Assembly (NCBI RefSeq): GCF_043575855.1
Contig: NZ_CP144375.1
Location: 8,308,001 to 8,372,000 of the forward strand
Source: Kutzneria buriramensis
GTDB taxonomy: Bacteria; Actinomycetota; Actinomycetes; Mycobacteriales; Pseudonocardiaceae
Length of the DNA stretch: 64,000 bases
Reading direction: 5' to 3'
Below, one piece after another: positions 44,231 through 53,588 of this stretch (its first letter is position 1; each line of letters starts with the position of its first letter). The position numbers and the translations under genes were made by a program. Below the pieces are notes generated by a model that saw only the letters and a list, made by a program, of their open reading frames with translations, had not been told where the DNA came from and did no database searches.

Positions 44231-44728
44231 GTGCCGAGGCGACCTGAAGCGACCGACGGCGACTACGACAGCTTCCGCAGCAGCGGCGACGCCGAGGAAT
44301 CAGACCTCTTCGTGCCCTCACGCGATGTCGCGCGACCGGCACCCCCCAGAAGCGACATGTGGTGGGGCGGCCTGGAACCGGATACCCGCTACACCAGCAC
44401 CTTCCCGACCCGCTCGGACGACGCGATCGCCGCGCTGCGTCGCCCCGACTACCGTGGCGGGCGGACCGAGCAAGCCCGACCACGCTCCTCCTCGGCAACC
44501 TGGAGCAGCTCCTCCAGCAGTCGTCACGAGTTGGAGCGTGGCGACAAGGTCTATAACACCCGCTCTGTCGGCGGGATCCTCGGCGGGGCTGTGCCCAAGG
44601 AGACCGAGGGCAAGGTTCTGGGCATCAGCCACGGCGTGTTCAACCGATATGCGGTCGTCGAATTCAAGAACGGCTCGACCGAGAAGGTCAACATCGAGCA
44701 CCTGCGCTACGACAGCGGCTGGTACTGA
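44231..44728 (+). CDS. Small protein with disordered N-terminus and SH3-like C-terminal domain
   Basis: 165 residues from the GTG at 44231, seven bases after GGGGGACC. Residues 1-100 are polar and Ser/Arg-rich (SSSATWSSSSSSRHE). Residues 103-165 form a small beta domain starting HELERGDKVYNTRSVGG and continuing GKVLGISHGVFNRYAVVEF to VNIEHLRYD, similar in style to KOW/SH3-type modules that start 'GDKV'. No signal peptide or membrane span. It is divergent from the two-ATPase cassette and shares its control region, so it may be a cytoplasmic accessory. The family is not recognised. Confidence 0.65.
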   Translation: MPRRPEATDGDYDSFRSSGDAEESDLFVPSRDVARPAPPRSDMWWGGLEPDTRYTSTFPTRSDDAIAALRRPDYRGGRTEQARPRSSSATWSSSSSSRHELERGDKVYNTRSVGGILGGAVPKETEGKVLGISHGVFNRYAVVEFKNGSTEKVNIEHLRYDSGWY

Positions 44729-45417
44729 TGCCTCGCCATCGTGTCCTCATCGCCGGGCGTCCGGCCGGAGCGCAGTCGCGAGTGCGGTGAGCAGTAACAA
44801 TTACCGGGTTAGCGACCGGCCGAGTCGAGTGCGTGACTCCAGAAGCAGTGCGACGCAGGCTTGATCGCGCCGAGTCGAGGTGAGACGAGGTGTGTTATGT
44901 CCTCACTTTGTCAGAGCCCGCCGCCTCAGTGAAGACGAGGACTGGGATCTGTCTCGTCTGGTCAGGCGGGGTAAGAACGAGTCGGTCCGGGTCCGCCCCG
45001 CATTGCCCCCCCGTTGCCGCGTCGTGGTTCGATAACGTTGAGGTCCGCTCCCCGGCTGGTGAGCCGGACCTGGTCCGCCCGGACAAGCCCGAGCAGGGTA
45101 AGACCGGAAAGCGTGCCAGAACCAAGATCGGCGATCCGTTGACACGCTCATGGGAATCGTCTAGGCCACCGGCGCGTGCACCAGGAAGTACTCGATGTTA
45201 TAGGAAGCCGGCCGACCCTTGCGGGTCTTCATGTCCTTGGACCGACAGATTAAAAGTCGGACTGTTGTCATCGGCACCACCAACTACCTGCAACTTTTCA
45301 ACATGATCAAGCTCTTCGGTATGCCATGCCCCCTGTTGACCCCGTTTCGCGTCACGCATAGTGTCACGGGAACCCGGAACACGCCGTTCGCGGTGAACCT
45401 GGTGGCCGGCGCGCACG
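44729..45417. other. Gap before the CRISPR array, no convincing gene
   Basis: Open frames are short and without motifs. The minus-strand reading LDHVEKLQVVGGADDNSPTF (about 45215-45320) looks protein-like but has no supported start, so it may be the tail of a lost gene. This is the trailer side of the array. Confidence 0.45.
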
Positions 45418-48309
45418 GGCCACCCCCGCTCACCGGGGAAAAAACACGTGGCGGGGCCTCTCCCTCACGGGTTCGCCAGCGGACCACCCCCGCTCGCGCG
45501 GGGAACGCATGTCCTCGAACCAAGCGATTCCGCACGGGAACGGACCACCCCCGCTCGCGCGAGGAGCACGTCACCGCGACGGACGGCCCCCAGAGCAGCT
45601 ACGGACCACCCCCGCTTGCGCGGGGAGCACCGCGACGTCTCGTCGACCGCCGGAATCGGAACCGGACCACCCCCGCTCGCGCGGGGAGCACGAGGCCGCC
45701 GAGCGCATCATCGAAGGGCCGGCCGGACCATCCCCGCTCGCGCGGGGAGCACTCCGCGAGGACCACCTGGATGACGGCGGAGCCCGGACCACCCCCGCTC
45801 GTGCGGGAGCACGCCCAGTACTGCTCTTCGGTGATGCCGTAGGTCGGACCACCCCCGCTCGCGCGGGGAGCACTGAGTTTCCAGGTAGTAGATGTTGTCG
45901 CCGTAGGGATCACCCCCGCTCGCGCGGGGAGCACGCGCCAGCCAGGTGGTAGCGCAGCGACCAGCGCGGATCACCCCCGCTCGCGCGGGGAGCACGGCCC
46001 GGCGGCCGGAGCACAGTGCGTCGTGACCGGACCATCCCCGCTCGCGCGGGAAGCATTTGCGGCAGGCCGGGATGTTCGCCGGTCCGCCCGGACCACCCCC
46101 GCTCACGCGGGGAGCACTTGACCGCACCCGGTGTCGCGTCAGCCTGATCCGGACCACCCCCGCTCGCGGGGAGCACGCCGTTGAGGGTGGACAGACCGAC
46201 CTGGACAACGGACCACCCCCGCTCGCGCGGGGAGCACAACAGCTTCACGCCGGGAACGCCCCGCCCGTACGGACCACCCCCGCTCGCGTGGGGACCACCG
46301 AACGTGGTGCACAACGTCATGCCGGCTGAGAGGACCATCCCCGCTCGCGCGGGGACCACCCGGGCACCGGAACGTTGCCCTCCCACCAGCCCGGACCACC
46401 CCCGCTCGCGCGGGGAGCACCTGGGACACCATCGACGTCAAGAACGACAACATGGGACCACCCCCGCTCGTGTGGGGAGCACGTTCGACATCAACGGGGA
46501 CCTCGATCGGCGCCAGGGACCATCCCCGCTCACGCGGGGAGCACTCGATCCCCTTGTCATACGGCACGTATCCCTCAGGACCACCCCCGCTCGCGCGGGG
46601 AGCACCCCGAGGCGTGTGGCGATCGCGTAGGTGGAACCGGGACCACCCCCGCTCGCGCGGGGAGCACGATGCCGCAACCACACTCGCCGCTGCGCGATGC
46701 CCGACCACCCCCGCTCGCGCGGGGAACACTAGCCGAACGCGTGCGCCAGGGTCATCGCCGAGGGGCCACCCCCGCTCGCGAGGGGAACACTCCGCGTAGC
46801 GGAGCCTCATTGACGCCCCCGCCGGACCACCCCCGCTCGCGCGGGGAGCATTGCTGCGACTTCGCGCCGACCGGCGCGGCCCAGGGACCACCCCCGCTCG
46901 CGCGGGGAGCACATTTTCCGCACCACATCGGCCGTCACCAAGACGGGACCACCCCCGCTCGCGCGGGGAGCACAGAGCTTGAATGCGGCGCCGGGCACCC
47001 CGATGAGGACCACCCGCGCTCGCGCGGAGAGCACATCCAGGGCGCCGGCGGCGGCATCCTCCAGATCGGACCACCCCCGCTCGCGGGGAGCACGCGGCCT
47101 CTCTGCGGCACCAGACCGGCATCGACGGACCACCCCCGCTCGTGCGGGGAGCACGTCACCGCGACGGACGGCCACCAGAGCAGCTACGGACCACCCCCGC
47201 TCGTGCGGGGAACACTACGGGTGCACGACGACCCCGGTCGCCTCGTAGGGACCACCCCCGCTCGCGCGGGGAGCACATGACCTCAGTGCGGATCTGCACG
47301 TAGGTGTTGGGACCACCCCCGCTCGCGCGGAGAGCACACGCAGGCCGAGGTCAACGCGTCGGCGGCGTACGGACCACCCCCGCTCGCGCGGGGAGCACGT
47401 CGCGAACACCGCCGTCGGCATCATCTTCCGCGGAACATCCCCGCTCGCGCGGGGAGCACATGCCGTCCAGCGAGTAGTCGCCCTGCACGTAGGGACCACC
47501 CCCGCTCGCGCGGGGAGTACAGACCTATCCGCGCCGGGATCGCGATCAGCAGCGGACCACCCCCGCTCGCGCGGGGAGCACAGGGGAAGGATGACCGACG
47601 GCTCGGCCGGATCCGGACCACCCCCGCTCGCGCGGGGAGCACCTCGGACCGGCTACTGGCCGAGACGACGATCTGGGACCCCCGCTCGCGCGGGGAGCAC
47701 CCGCTCGGCCACGCCTGCGCCGTCGTGCCTTCCGGACCACCCCCGCTCGCGCGGGGAGCACGTCCTCCCACACCGACGGGCAGGTGTAGTTGGCCGGACC
47801 ACCCCGCGCGCGGGGAGCACAACGTCGGCACCTTCAGCACCTGAAGGTCGTTGGGACCACCCCCGCTCGCGCGGGGAGCACCAACTTCAACTCGTTCGGC
47901 AACAACGGCCGCACCGGACCACCCCCGCTCGCGCGGGGAGCACTCGGTGACAGGGCCGACCGCGGAAGAGAACGCCGGACCACCCCCGCTCGCGTGGGGA
48001 GCACGACATGGCCGAGGTCGAGGCCGCGATCAACGTGGGACCACCCCCGCTCGCGCGGGGAGCACCTCGGGCGCGAGATCGTCCTGCGACACGATGACGG
48101 ACCACCCCCGTTCGCGCGGGGAGCACAGCCACTACTGCAGCCGGATCGCCGTCGTGAGTGGACCACCCCCGCTCGCGCGGGGAGCACGCGGTGGCGCCGA
48201 CGTCGAAGGTGTAGCCGAGCGGACCACCCCCGCTCGCGCGGGGAGCACTGCACGCAGTGCTGGGCCGACCTGCGGCAGGACGGACCACCCCCGCTCGCGC
48301 GGGGAGCAC
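45418..48309 (-). CRISPR. Type I-E CRISPR array, 48 repeats and 47 spacers
   Basis: The 28-base repeat, read on the minus strand, begins GTGCTCCCCGCGCGAGC and ends GGGGGTGGTCC, with a CCCCGC/GCGGGG stem as in other actinobacterial I-E repeats. Spacers are mostly 33 bases (period 61-62). I count 48 repeat units from 45418 to 48309. Units at the low-coordinate end are decayed (the first, at 45418, is strongly altered), and scattered units are shortened (45786, 46151, 47068, 47676, 47795) or changed. Those nearest 48309 are perfect. Decay at the far end and an AT-richer flank at 48310 place the leader at the high-coordinate end, so transcription runs leftward, away from the cas genes. Confidence 0.97.
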
Positions 48310-48480
48310 GCTTTCTGACCTGCGATTTTGCAGTGCTCGACCATCAAACAGCATCACTTCATACAGCCACGTCCCCAAGCACTGCCCGCCCCGGATTTCA
48401 CGCCTTCTGTTGAGTTGTCAAACAACTAGCCGAGAGGTGCGGGCCGGCAGGACACGACGGTACCCACCTCAGCGACGAGC
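48310..48480 (-). promoter_or_regulatory. Leader of the CRISPR array
   Basis: This stretch adjoins the intact end of the array and is AT-richer than the flanks (for example TGCGATTTTGCAGTG and CTTCTGTTGAGTTGTC). It should contain the minus-strand promoter of the array. No IHF-type site can be assigned. Confidence 0.65.
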
Positions 48481-48508
48481 CGATGAACATCGTGCTTGAA
48501 TAGGCCGG

Positions 48509-48976
48509 GTGCCGAAGCTGTGGGGGAAGCGGAAAGACTTGCCTAGCGACTACCCGTTGCTGCACCACCTGATCGACACGGCTGCCGCCGCGTATGTGTT
48601 GTGGGACAAGCATCTCGCGCCCGGTGTGCGGGCCTGGTTGGTGGCGCAACTCGGCCTCGATGACCAGGACGCCCGCCGCTTCGTCGCGTTCCTCGCCGGC
48701 CTCCATGACGTCGGCAAGGCGTGCCCCTGTTTCCAGGACGAGTGGCCACCGCCGGGCAGCGCCGACTACGTCCGACACGAGCAGGTCAGCTACCTCACGC
48801 TCCCGACCTTGCTCAACGGGTTCACCGAGGTCGAAGACCCCATGGTGGAAAGTGTCGCGCACCGAATCGCGGAGATCGCCGGTGGCCACCACGGAGAATT
48901 CCAATCGGTGGCGCGGCGTGGCATCCGGGTCCCTGGTCACTCCGAGGGTGGTTGTAACTCTCCGGAAGCTACTTGA
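48509..48976 (+). pseudogene. cas3: Truncated cas3 fragment (HD nuclease part only)
   Basis: About 135 residues match the Cas3 HD domain: HHLIDTAAAAYVLW, FLAGLHDVGKACPCFQ with the HD pair, and IAGGHHGEF with the second His pair. After HHGEF (near 48905) the match stops and the frame runs on into unrelated residues to a TGA at 48974-48976. The helicase part is absent. The intact cas3 that follows at 49214 has the same motifs with clearly different sequence, so this is a remnant of a second, diverged cas3 and not a recent copy. A GTG at 48509 could start it, but function is unlikely. Confidence 0.82.
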
Positions 48977-49213
48977 ATGACACCAGCTCGGTAGCGCGCA
49001 GAGTGTTCAGCTAAGCCGTTCAGGTGAAGCAGGATCGATCCAGGCCTCGCGTCGTGCGTCTGCTGCTACAACCCGGTAGACGCACTCCGCAATCAGCCTC
49101 GAATACCCGTACCACCCGAAGAGGTTGTCGTTGATTCTTGACGCGTCCACCAGCACTTCTCAACGAAATCATGAGCGATCCGTTGTTGCGAGTACCGCGA
49201 ATCGGAGTATCGA
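48977..49213. other. Gap between cas3 fragment and cas3
   Basis: No gene. The sequence looks like junction debris from the event that cut the first cas3. It also has to contain the promoter of the cas operon; no clear motif is seen. Confidence 0.4.
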
Positions 49214-51637
49214 GTGGAGAGGGAACGGTTCAGGGCGGACTACGACCCGCCAGCACTGGGGGCAGCTTGGGGTAAGGCTTCCACCGGTGCGATTCCCCAC
49301 CCGTTGGCCTGCCATGTCTTGGACACCGCAGCCGTAGCCAAGCTGGTCTTTCCTGTCCTGTTGGGCCCCACGATGCGCACGGAACTGCTCGACGGGTTCG
49401 CCGTGTTACCGGACCCGCTCGGCTGGATCGCGTTGCTGTGTGGTCTTCACGATCTGGGCAAGTTCTCACCGGCCTTCCAGGCGCTCCGCGCGAGCCTCGC
49501 CAAGGAGCTGCTGGGTACGTCGGCCGTAGACGATGTGGACTGGCTCGACGCGGTACGGGTACGCACGCGCACCGACACACCACACGGTGTGATCACCGAG
49601 CTACACATGCAGCAGTTGCTCCTGTCATGGGGCGCCGAGCGGTTGACCGCCGCCCGGATCAGCGCCGCTGTCGGCGGCCACCATGGATACTTCGCCGAAT
49701 CGAAACGAGTGCAACAGGCGCGCGGTACGATCAACGATCACGGCGGCGCGAAGTGGGCGTCGTGGCGGCAGACCATGGTCGAGGCGTTGGCGCACCTGGT
49801 CGCGTTGCCGCTTCCCTCGGCGGCGCAGTGGCAGCAGGTCAGGCTCAGCCACCAAGCCGCGGTCAGCCTCGCCGCACTGACGTCGGTCAGTGACTGGATC
49901 GCCTCGGACAACACGAACTTCCCTTACGCGGGCGCGGGCGTCGACTTGAGCCAGTACACCAAGACGCGCGCTGCGGCTGCGCGCGCGGCGATGGACCGGC
50001 TGGGCTGGCAACCGTGGTCGCCGCCGGCCGACACGAGTTTCACCGCCTTGTTCGGTCCCGAGCTGCCTCGACCCGTCCAGCTCGTGGTGCAGCAGTGGTC
50101 GACGAGCCTGACGGAGCCGGCGCTACTGATCGTCGAGGCGCCGACAGGGGAAGGCAAGACCAAGGCCGCGCTGCAGTTCGCCGCCAGTATGGTGCGCCAG
50201 CGGGGCTTGGCGGGGATGTTCGTGGCGCTGCCCACTCGGGCGACGAGCAACCAGATCCTCGACGTGGTCACACGGCTTCTGGACGGGCTCGGCGACTCCA
50301 CCACCGTCGGGTTGGTGCACAGCAGCGCGAACGACTACCTGGCCGCGCGCGCCGCCGAGCAGCGGGAAACAGCGGCTCCCGGCGACGTGTCGGTGGACGA
50401 TCCCGCCGACGGCGACGTGAAGGCGCGCGAGTGGTTTACGCGGAAGAAGAATCTGCTGATCGGCCTGGGCGTGGGCACCGTGGATCAGCCGATGAAGGCG
50501 GTCATCCGTTCCGGTCACGTGTTCGTGCGTCTTGCCGGGCTGTCGAACAAGGTAGTTGTGATCGACGAGATGCACGCGTACGACACCTACATGTCCACGC
50601 TGCTGGACCGTCTGCTGATGTGGCTAGGTCGCATGGGTGTCCCGGTCGTGGTGCTGTCGGCGACGCTGCCGTCGAGGCGTCGGACCGAACTCGTGGCAGC
50701 CTGGCAAGCAGGGGCTCAGGGGTGCGGGTGTACAGAACGTGACGCGGTCGGGTCTGCGGCCGCCTACCCGCGCGCCACGCTCGCGCTGCCCAGCAGGCCC
50801 GCTCAGCAGGTGCCCGTCGCGGCCTGCGCGCTCAACAGCGGTCGGCGGGTGCAGCTGTCCCGTGTCGACGACTCCGATGTGGTGCGCTGGGTGCTCAACC
50901 GCGTGCGCGACGGCGGATGTGTTGCCGTGATCCACAATCTGGTCTCGCGGGTGGCCTCGACCTGCGCCGCGCTGCGCAGCGAGATCGCTCGTCTCCCGAC
51001 CGACGAGCAGCCTGAGCTGATCGCCATCACCGGCCGAATGTCCACCAAGGAACGCCACTGCGTGGAAACGGAGCTGCACGGCAGGTTCGGCCCCGAGGGT
51101 GTCCGGCCGCACCGGGCGATCGTGGTGGGCACACAAGTTCTTGAGCAGAGCCTGGATCTGGACTTCGACGCCATGGTCAGCGATCTGGCGCCGATCGACG
51201 CGTTGATCCAACGCGTCGGCCGCGTGCACCGCCACTCGCGGACGGGCCGTGGAACGCTGACGCTGGCGATCACCGGCGTCGCGGACACCAGTGACGGCCC
51301 GGTGTTCCCCCCGTACCTGTCTACGGTGTACCAGCCGTGGGTGTTGCTGCGGACGTGGGCAGTCCTGCGTGACCGACAGGTTCTCGTCTGCCCCGATGAC
51401 GTACAGGGCTTGGTCGACGACGTCTACGGCCCCGATGAGGCGGTGTCCTGCCCGGCCGGCTGGCAGGACGCGTGGGACCGCGCTGCCACGCGCATGGACG
51501 CGGCCTTAGCCCATGAGCGGCATCGCGCCGGCATGATGTTCATTCCCATGCCGGCGAGCATGCAGCATCCACGCGAGTTGACCGTGCGACCGCGCAATCC
51601 CAGCCAGACGCGGCTGTCGTCGGGGCGATCGAGGTGA
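49214..51637 (+). CDS. cas3: CRISPR-associated nuclease-helicase Cas3 (type I-E), main body
   Basis: 807 residues, GTG start. The N-terminal HD nuclease has HPLACHVLDTAA, LCGLHDLGKFSPAFQ (H79, D80) and VGGHHGYF. The SF2 helicase follows: Walker A APTGEGKTK (K315), the DEAH-like box VVIDEMHAYD (D451-H454), VLSATLPS, and motif VI IQRVGRVHRHSR. Cas3 is recruited by Cascade to unwind and cut target DNA. The usual C-terminal domain is missing: the frame ends in low-quality sequence (LTVRPRNPSQTRLSSGRSR) and the domain continues in the next gene, whose reading frame upstream of its start also looks like protein. The total of the two (about 934 residues) is the normal Cas3 length. Confidence 0.95.
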   Translation: MERERFRADYDPPALGAAWGKASTGAIPHPLACHVLDTAAVAKLVFPVLLGPTMRTELLDGFAVLPDPLGWIALLCGLHDLGKFSPAFQALRASLAKELLGTSAVDDVDWLDAVRVRTRTDTPHGVITELHMQQLLLSWGAERLTAARISAAVGGHHGYFAESKRVQQARGTINDHGGAKWASWRQTMVEALAHLVALPLPSAAQWQQVRLSHQAAVSLAALTSVSDWIASDNTNFPYAGAGVDLSQYTKTRAAAARAAMDRLGWQPWSPPADTSFTALFGPELPRPVQLVVQQWSTSLTEPALLIVEAPTGEGKTKAALQFAASMVRQRGLAGMFVALPTRATSNQILDVVTRLLDGLGDSTTVGLVHSSANDYLAARAAEQRETAAPGDVSVDDPADGDVKAREWFTRKKNLLIGLGVGTVDQPMKAVIRSGHVFVRLAGLSNKVVVIDEMHAYDTYMSTLLDRLLMWLGRMGVPVVVLSATLPSRRRTELVAAWQAGAQGCGCTERDAVGSAAAYPRATLALPSRPAQQVPVAACALNSGRRVQLSRVDDSDVVRWVLNRVRDGGCVAVIHNLVSRVASTCAALRSEIARLPTDEQPELIAITGRMSTKERHCVETELHGRFGPEGVRPHRAIVVGTQVLEQSLDLDFDAMVSDLAPIDALIQRVGRVHRHSRTGRGTLTLAITGVADTSDGPVFPPYLSTVYQPWVLLRTWAVLRDRQVLVCPDDVQGLVDDVYGPDEAVSCPAGWQDAWDRAATRMDAALAHERHRAGMMFIPMPASMQHPRELTVRPRNPSQTRLSSGRSR

Positions 51638-52017
51638 ACGACATCGACGAGACGCCCGAGTCGGTGTCGATTGTGCTCCTACGGGAGGACGAGACCGGCC
51701 GCCTTCGACCGCTCGGCGGCGACGACACCGTTGTCCTCGACGCAGGCGGCGGGCTCGACGGGGCCATCGTGGGTGCGCTGCTGGATGCGGCGGTGCGGTT
51801 GGCGGTGCCGGAGGACATCGACCCGGTCGTCGCCGACGCGATCGCAGCGCTGCCGGTGCCGGCGGCCTTCCGTGACAGCCCCTGGCTCTACGAGCACCGC
51901 GTGCTCGTTCTGCGTAACGGCCGGTGCACCGTCGGCGACACCACGCTGCGGTATCTGGAGGGCATCGGGCTCCGCCTCGGCGACATCGACGACCGCACTG
52001 ATGTGGAGGACGCGTGA
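51634..52017 (+). CDS. Cas3 C-terminal domain encoded as a separate gene
   Basis: 127 residues starting at a GTG that overlaps the cas3 stop (GTGA). The pattern ESVSIVLLREDETGRL, then PVPAAFRDSPWLYEHRVLVL and LRYLEGIGLRLGD, matches the C-terminal domain that closes full-length type I-E Cas3 proteins in actinobacteria, which interacts with the helicase and Cascade. The same frame stays open upstream of the GTG (VDRATAQSQPDAAVVGAIE), suggesting a frameshift near 51560-51580 split one gene into two. The overlap could still allow both parts to be made and to assemble. Its stop overlaps the casA start. Confidence 0.75.
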   Translation: MNDIDETPESVSIVLLREDETGRLRPLGGDDTVVLDAGGGLDGAIVGALLDAAVRLAVPEDIDPVVADAIAALPVPAAFRDSPWLYEHRVLVLRNGRCTVGDTTLRYLEGIGLRLGDIDDRTDVEDA

Positions 52018-53588
52018 AGTTCGACCTGGTCACCGAACCGTGGATACCGGTGATCGACCTGGACGGCATACGGCGCGAGGTCAGCCTCGCGTATGCGATT
52101 CTCGGCGCCCACCGGCTTCGGCGGATCTCCGCGGAAGCGCCGCCGATGACCGCCGCCCTGTATCGCCTTGTCCTCGCGGTCATGCATCGCGCGTATGCGC
52201 CTGCAGACAACCCGGCGTGGAGCGAACTGTGGGACAAGCCGCGGCTGGAATTCGCGCCGTTGCGCAGGTACCTGGAGCCGTTGCGTGATCGTTTCGATCT
52301 GCTGCACCCCACGCGCCCGTTTCTGCAATGCCCGGCGCTGGCAGCCAAATCCCCGAGCAGTGCGGCCAAGCTGGTGCCGTTTCGGGCCAGTGGCAACAAC
52401 GTTACCTTGTTCGACCACACCACCGACAGCGACAGCGTCCGGTTGTCCCTGGCCGAGGCCGCGCGATGGCTGATCGCCGCGCAGGCCTTCGACCCGGGCG
52501 GGATGAAGACACCCTTCGAGAAGGACAAATCGTCTGAGCGGGCGCCGTGCAACTACTTCGGCGTCGTGGTGGTGGAGGGAGCGACGCTGAAGGAGACGTT
52601 GCTGCTGAACACGCATGAGTACTCACCGGCCGACGGCAGGCCGGAGCTGACCACGCTGGAGGATCGACCGGCGTGGGAGGAGGCCGAGGCACCCTCACCC
52701 CATCCGGATCAGCGCGTGCCCCGAGGATGGACGGACCTGTTGACGTGGCCGGCACGCCGGATCCTACTGTCCACTTCGGATCACCACGGCGCGGCGGTCG
52801 TCGACAAGGTGGTGGTCACTCCCGGCGTGCGGCTGCGGACCGAGTTGGCGATGGTCGAGTTGATGGCCGCGTTCCGCCAGCCGACGACCAACGGCAAGCC
52901 GAAGAAGGACGCCCCGCTGCTGCCGATCCGGCTGCGGGAGGTCCGGGGTGTCTGGCGGCACAGCGTCGAGTTGCTCCTGGCCGGCGGCGGCGGCCGGCAG
53001 CGCCCCCGCTTGCTCGACCAGATCGCCGACCTGGTCGAGGACGGATACATCGCCGACGACATCGTCTACACACTCAGGATCTTCGGTCAACAACTGGACA
53101 AGAACAACGCCGTCGTCGAGTCCTGGGCGGAGGAGGAGGTCCCGGCGCCGGTAGCGCTGCTCCGCGCGGACGACGATTCGCTCGGCGGTATCCTCGGGTT
53201 CGCCGTCAAGCTCGCCGACGATGTCGGCGAGGCTCTGCGGGCGTTGGAACGCGACCACCGGGCCGAGTTGCGTGGTGCGCCGACTGCGGGTATCGACCTC
53301 GCGTACTGGCCCCAGCTCCCGCAGCCGTTCTCCGTCTTCCTGCGCAGCCTGGCTGCCGCCCACGTCGGCCGCGGCCCGCAGACGGACGCCGTCAACGCCT
53401 GGGCCGCCGCCGTGCGGATCGCAGCGCTGACCACAGCCAACCGGTGGGCCGAGGGCTCGCCACGACAAGGCCGGAACCTGGTCGCGGCCGCCAAACAACA
53501 CGCCCGGTTCACCGGCCGCCTCCACACGATCGTCGCTCTCTTCCACGCGCACACCGCCGCCTTCATCACCCGGGAGAACACCGCGTGA
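52014..53588 (+). CDS. casA: Cascade large subunit Cse1/CasA (Cas8e)
   Basis: 524 residues, GTG start overlapping the previous stop. Family features: the N-terminal FDLVTEPWIPVIDLDG block, the HPTRPFLQCP-type loop (LLHPTRPFLQCPAL), FDPGGMKTPF, and the four-helix C-terminal bundle. In Cascade this subunit recognises the PAM and recruits Cas3. The length is normal. It is translated with casB through a GTGA overlap. Confidence 0.95.
   Translation: MKFDLVTEPWIPVIDLDGIRREVSLAYAILGAHRLRRISAEAPPMTAALYRLVLAVMHRAYAPADNPAWSELWDKPRLEFAPLRRYLEPLRDRFDLLHPTRPFLQCPALAAKSPSSAAKLVPFRASGNNVTLFDHTTDSDSVRLSLAEAARWLIAAQAFDPGGMKTPFEKDKSSERAPCNYFGVVVVEGATLKETLLLNTHEYSPADGRPELTTLEDRPAWEEAEAPSPHPDQRVPRGWTDLLTWPARRILLSTSDHHGAAVVDKVVVTPGVRLRTELAMVELMAAFRQPTTNGKPKKDAPLLPIRLREVRGVWRHSVELLLAGGGGRQRPRLLDQIADLVEDGYIADDIVYTLRIFGQQLDKNNAVVESWAEEEVPAPVALLRADDDSLGGILGFAVKLADDVGEALRALERDHRAELRGAPTAGIDLAYWPQLPQPFSVFLRSLAAAHVGRGPQTDAVNAWAAAVRIAALTTANRWAEGSPRQGRNLVAAAKQHARFTGRLHTIVALFHAHTAAFITRENTA

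Noticed and set aside
45230..45275. tRNA-Lys-like stem-loop (CTTTTAA loop) on the minus strand
   Set aside because: The anticodon stem has mismatches and no T arm or acceptor pairing follows; the same bases read as protein (GGADDNSPTF).
45448..48413. Several long open frames on both strands with Arg/Pro/Gly repeats (such as TTPARAGST or PRASGGGP)
   Set aside because: They are translations of the CRISPR repeats. The 61-base period makes each repeat appear in successive frames; no start signals are present.
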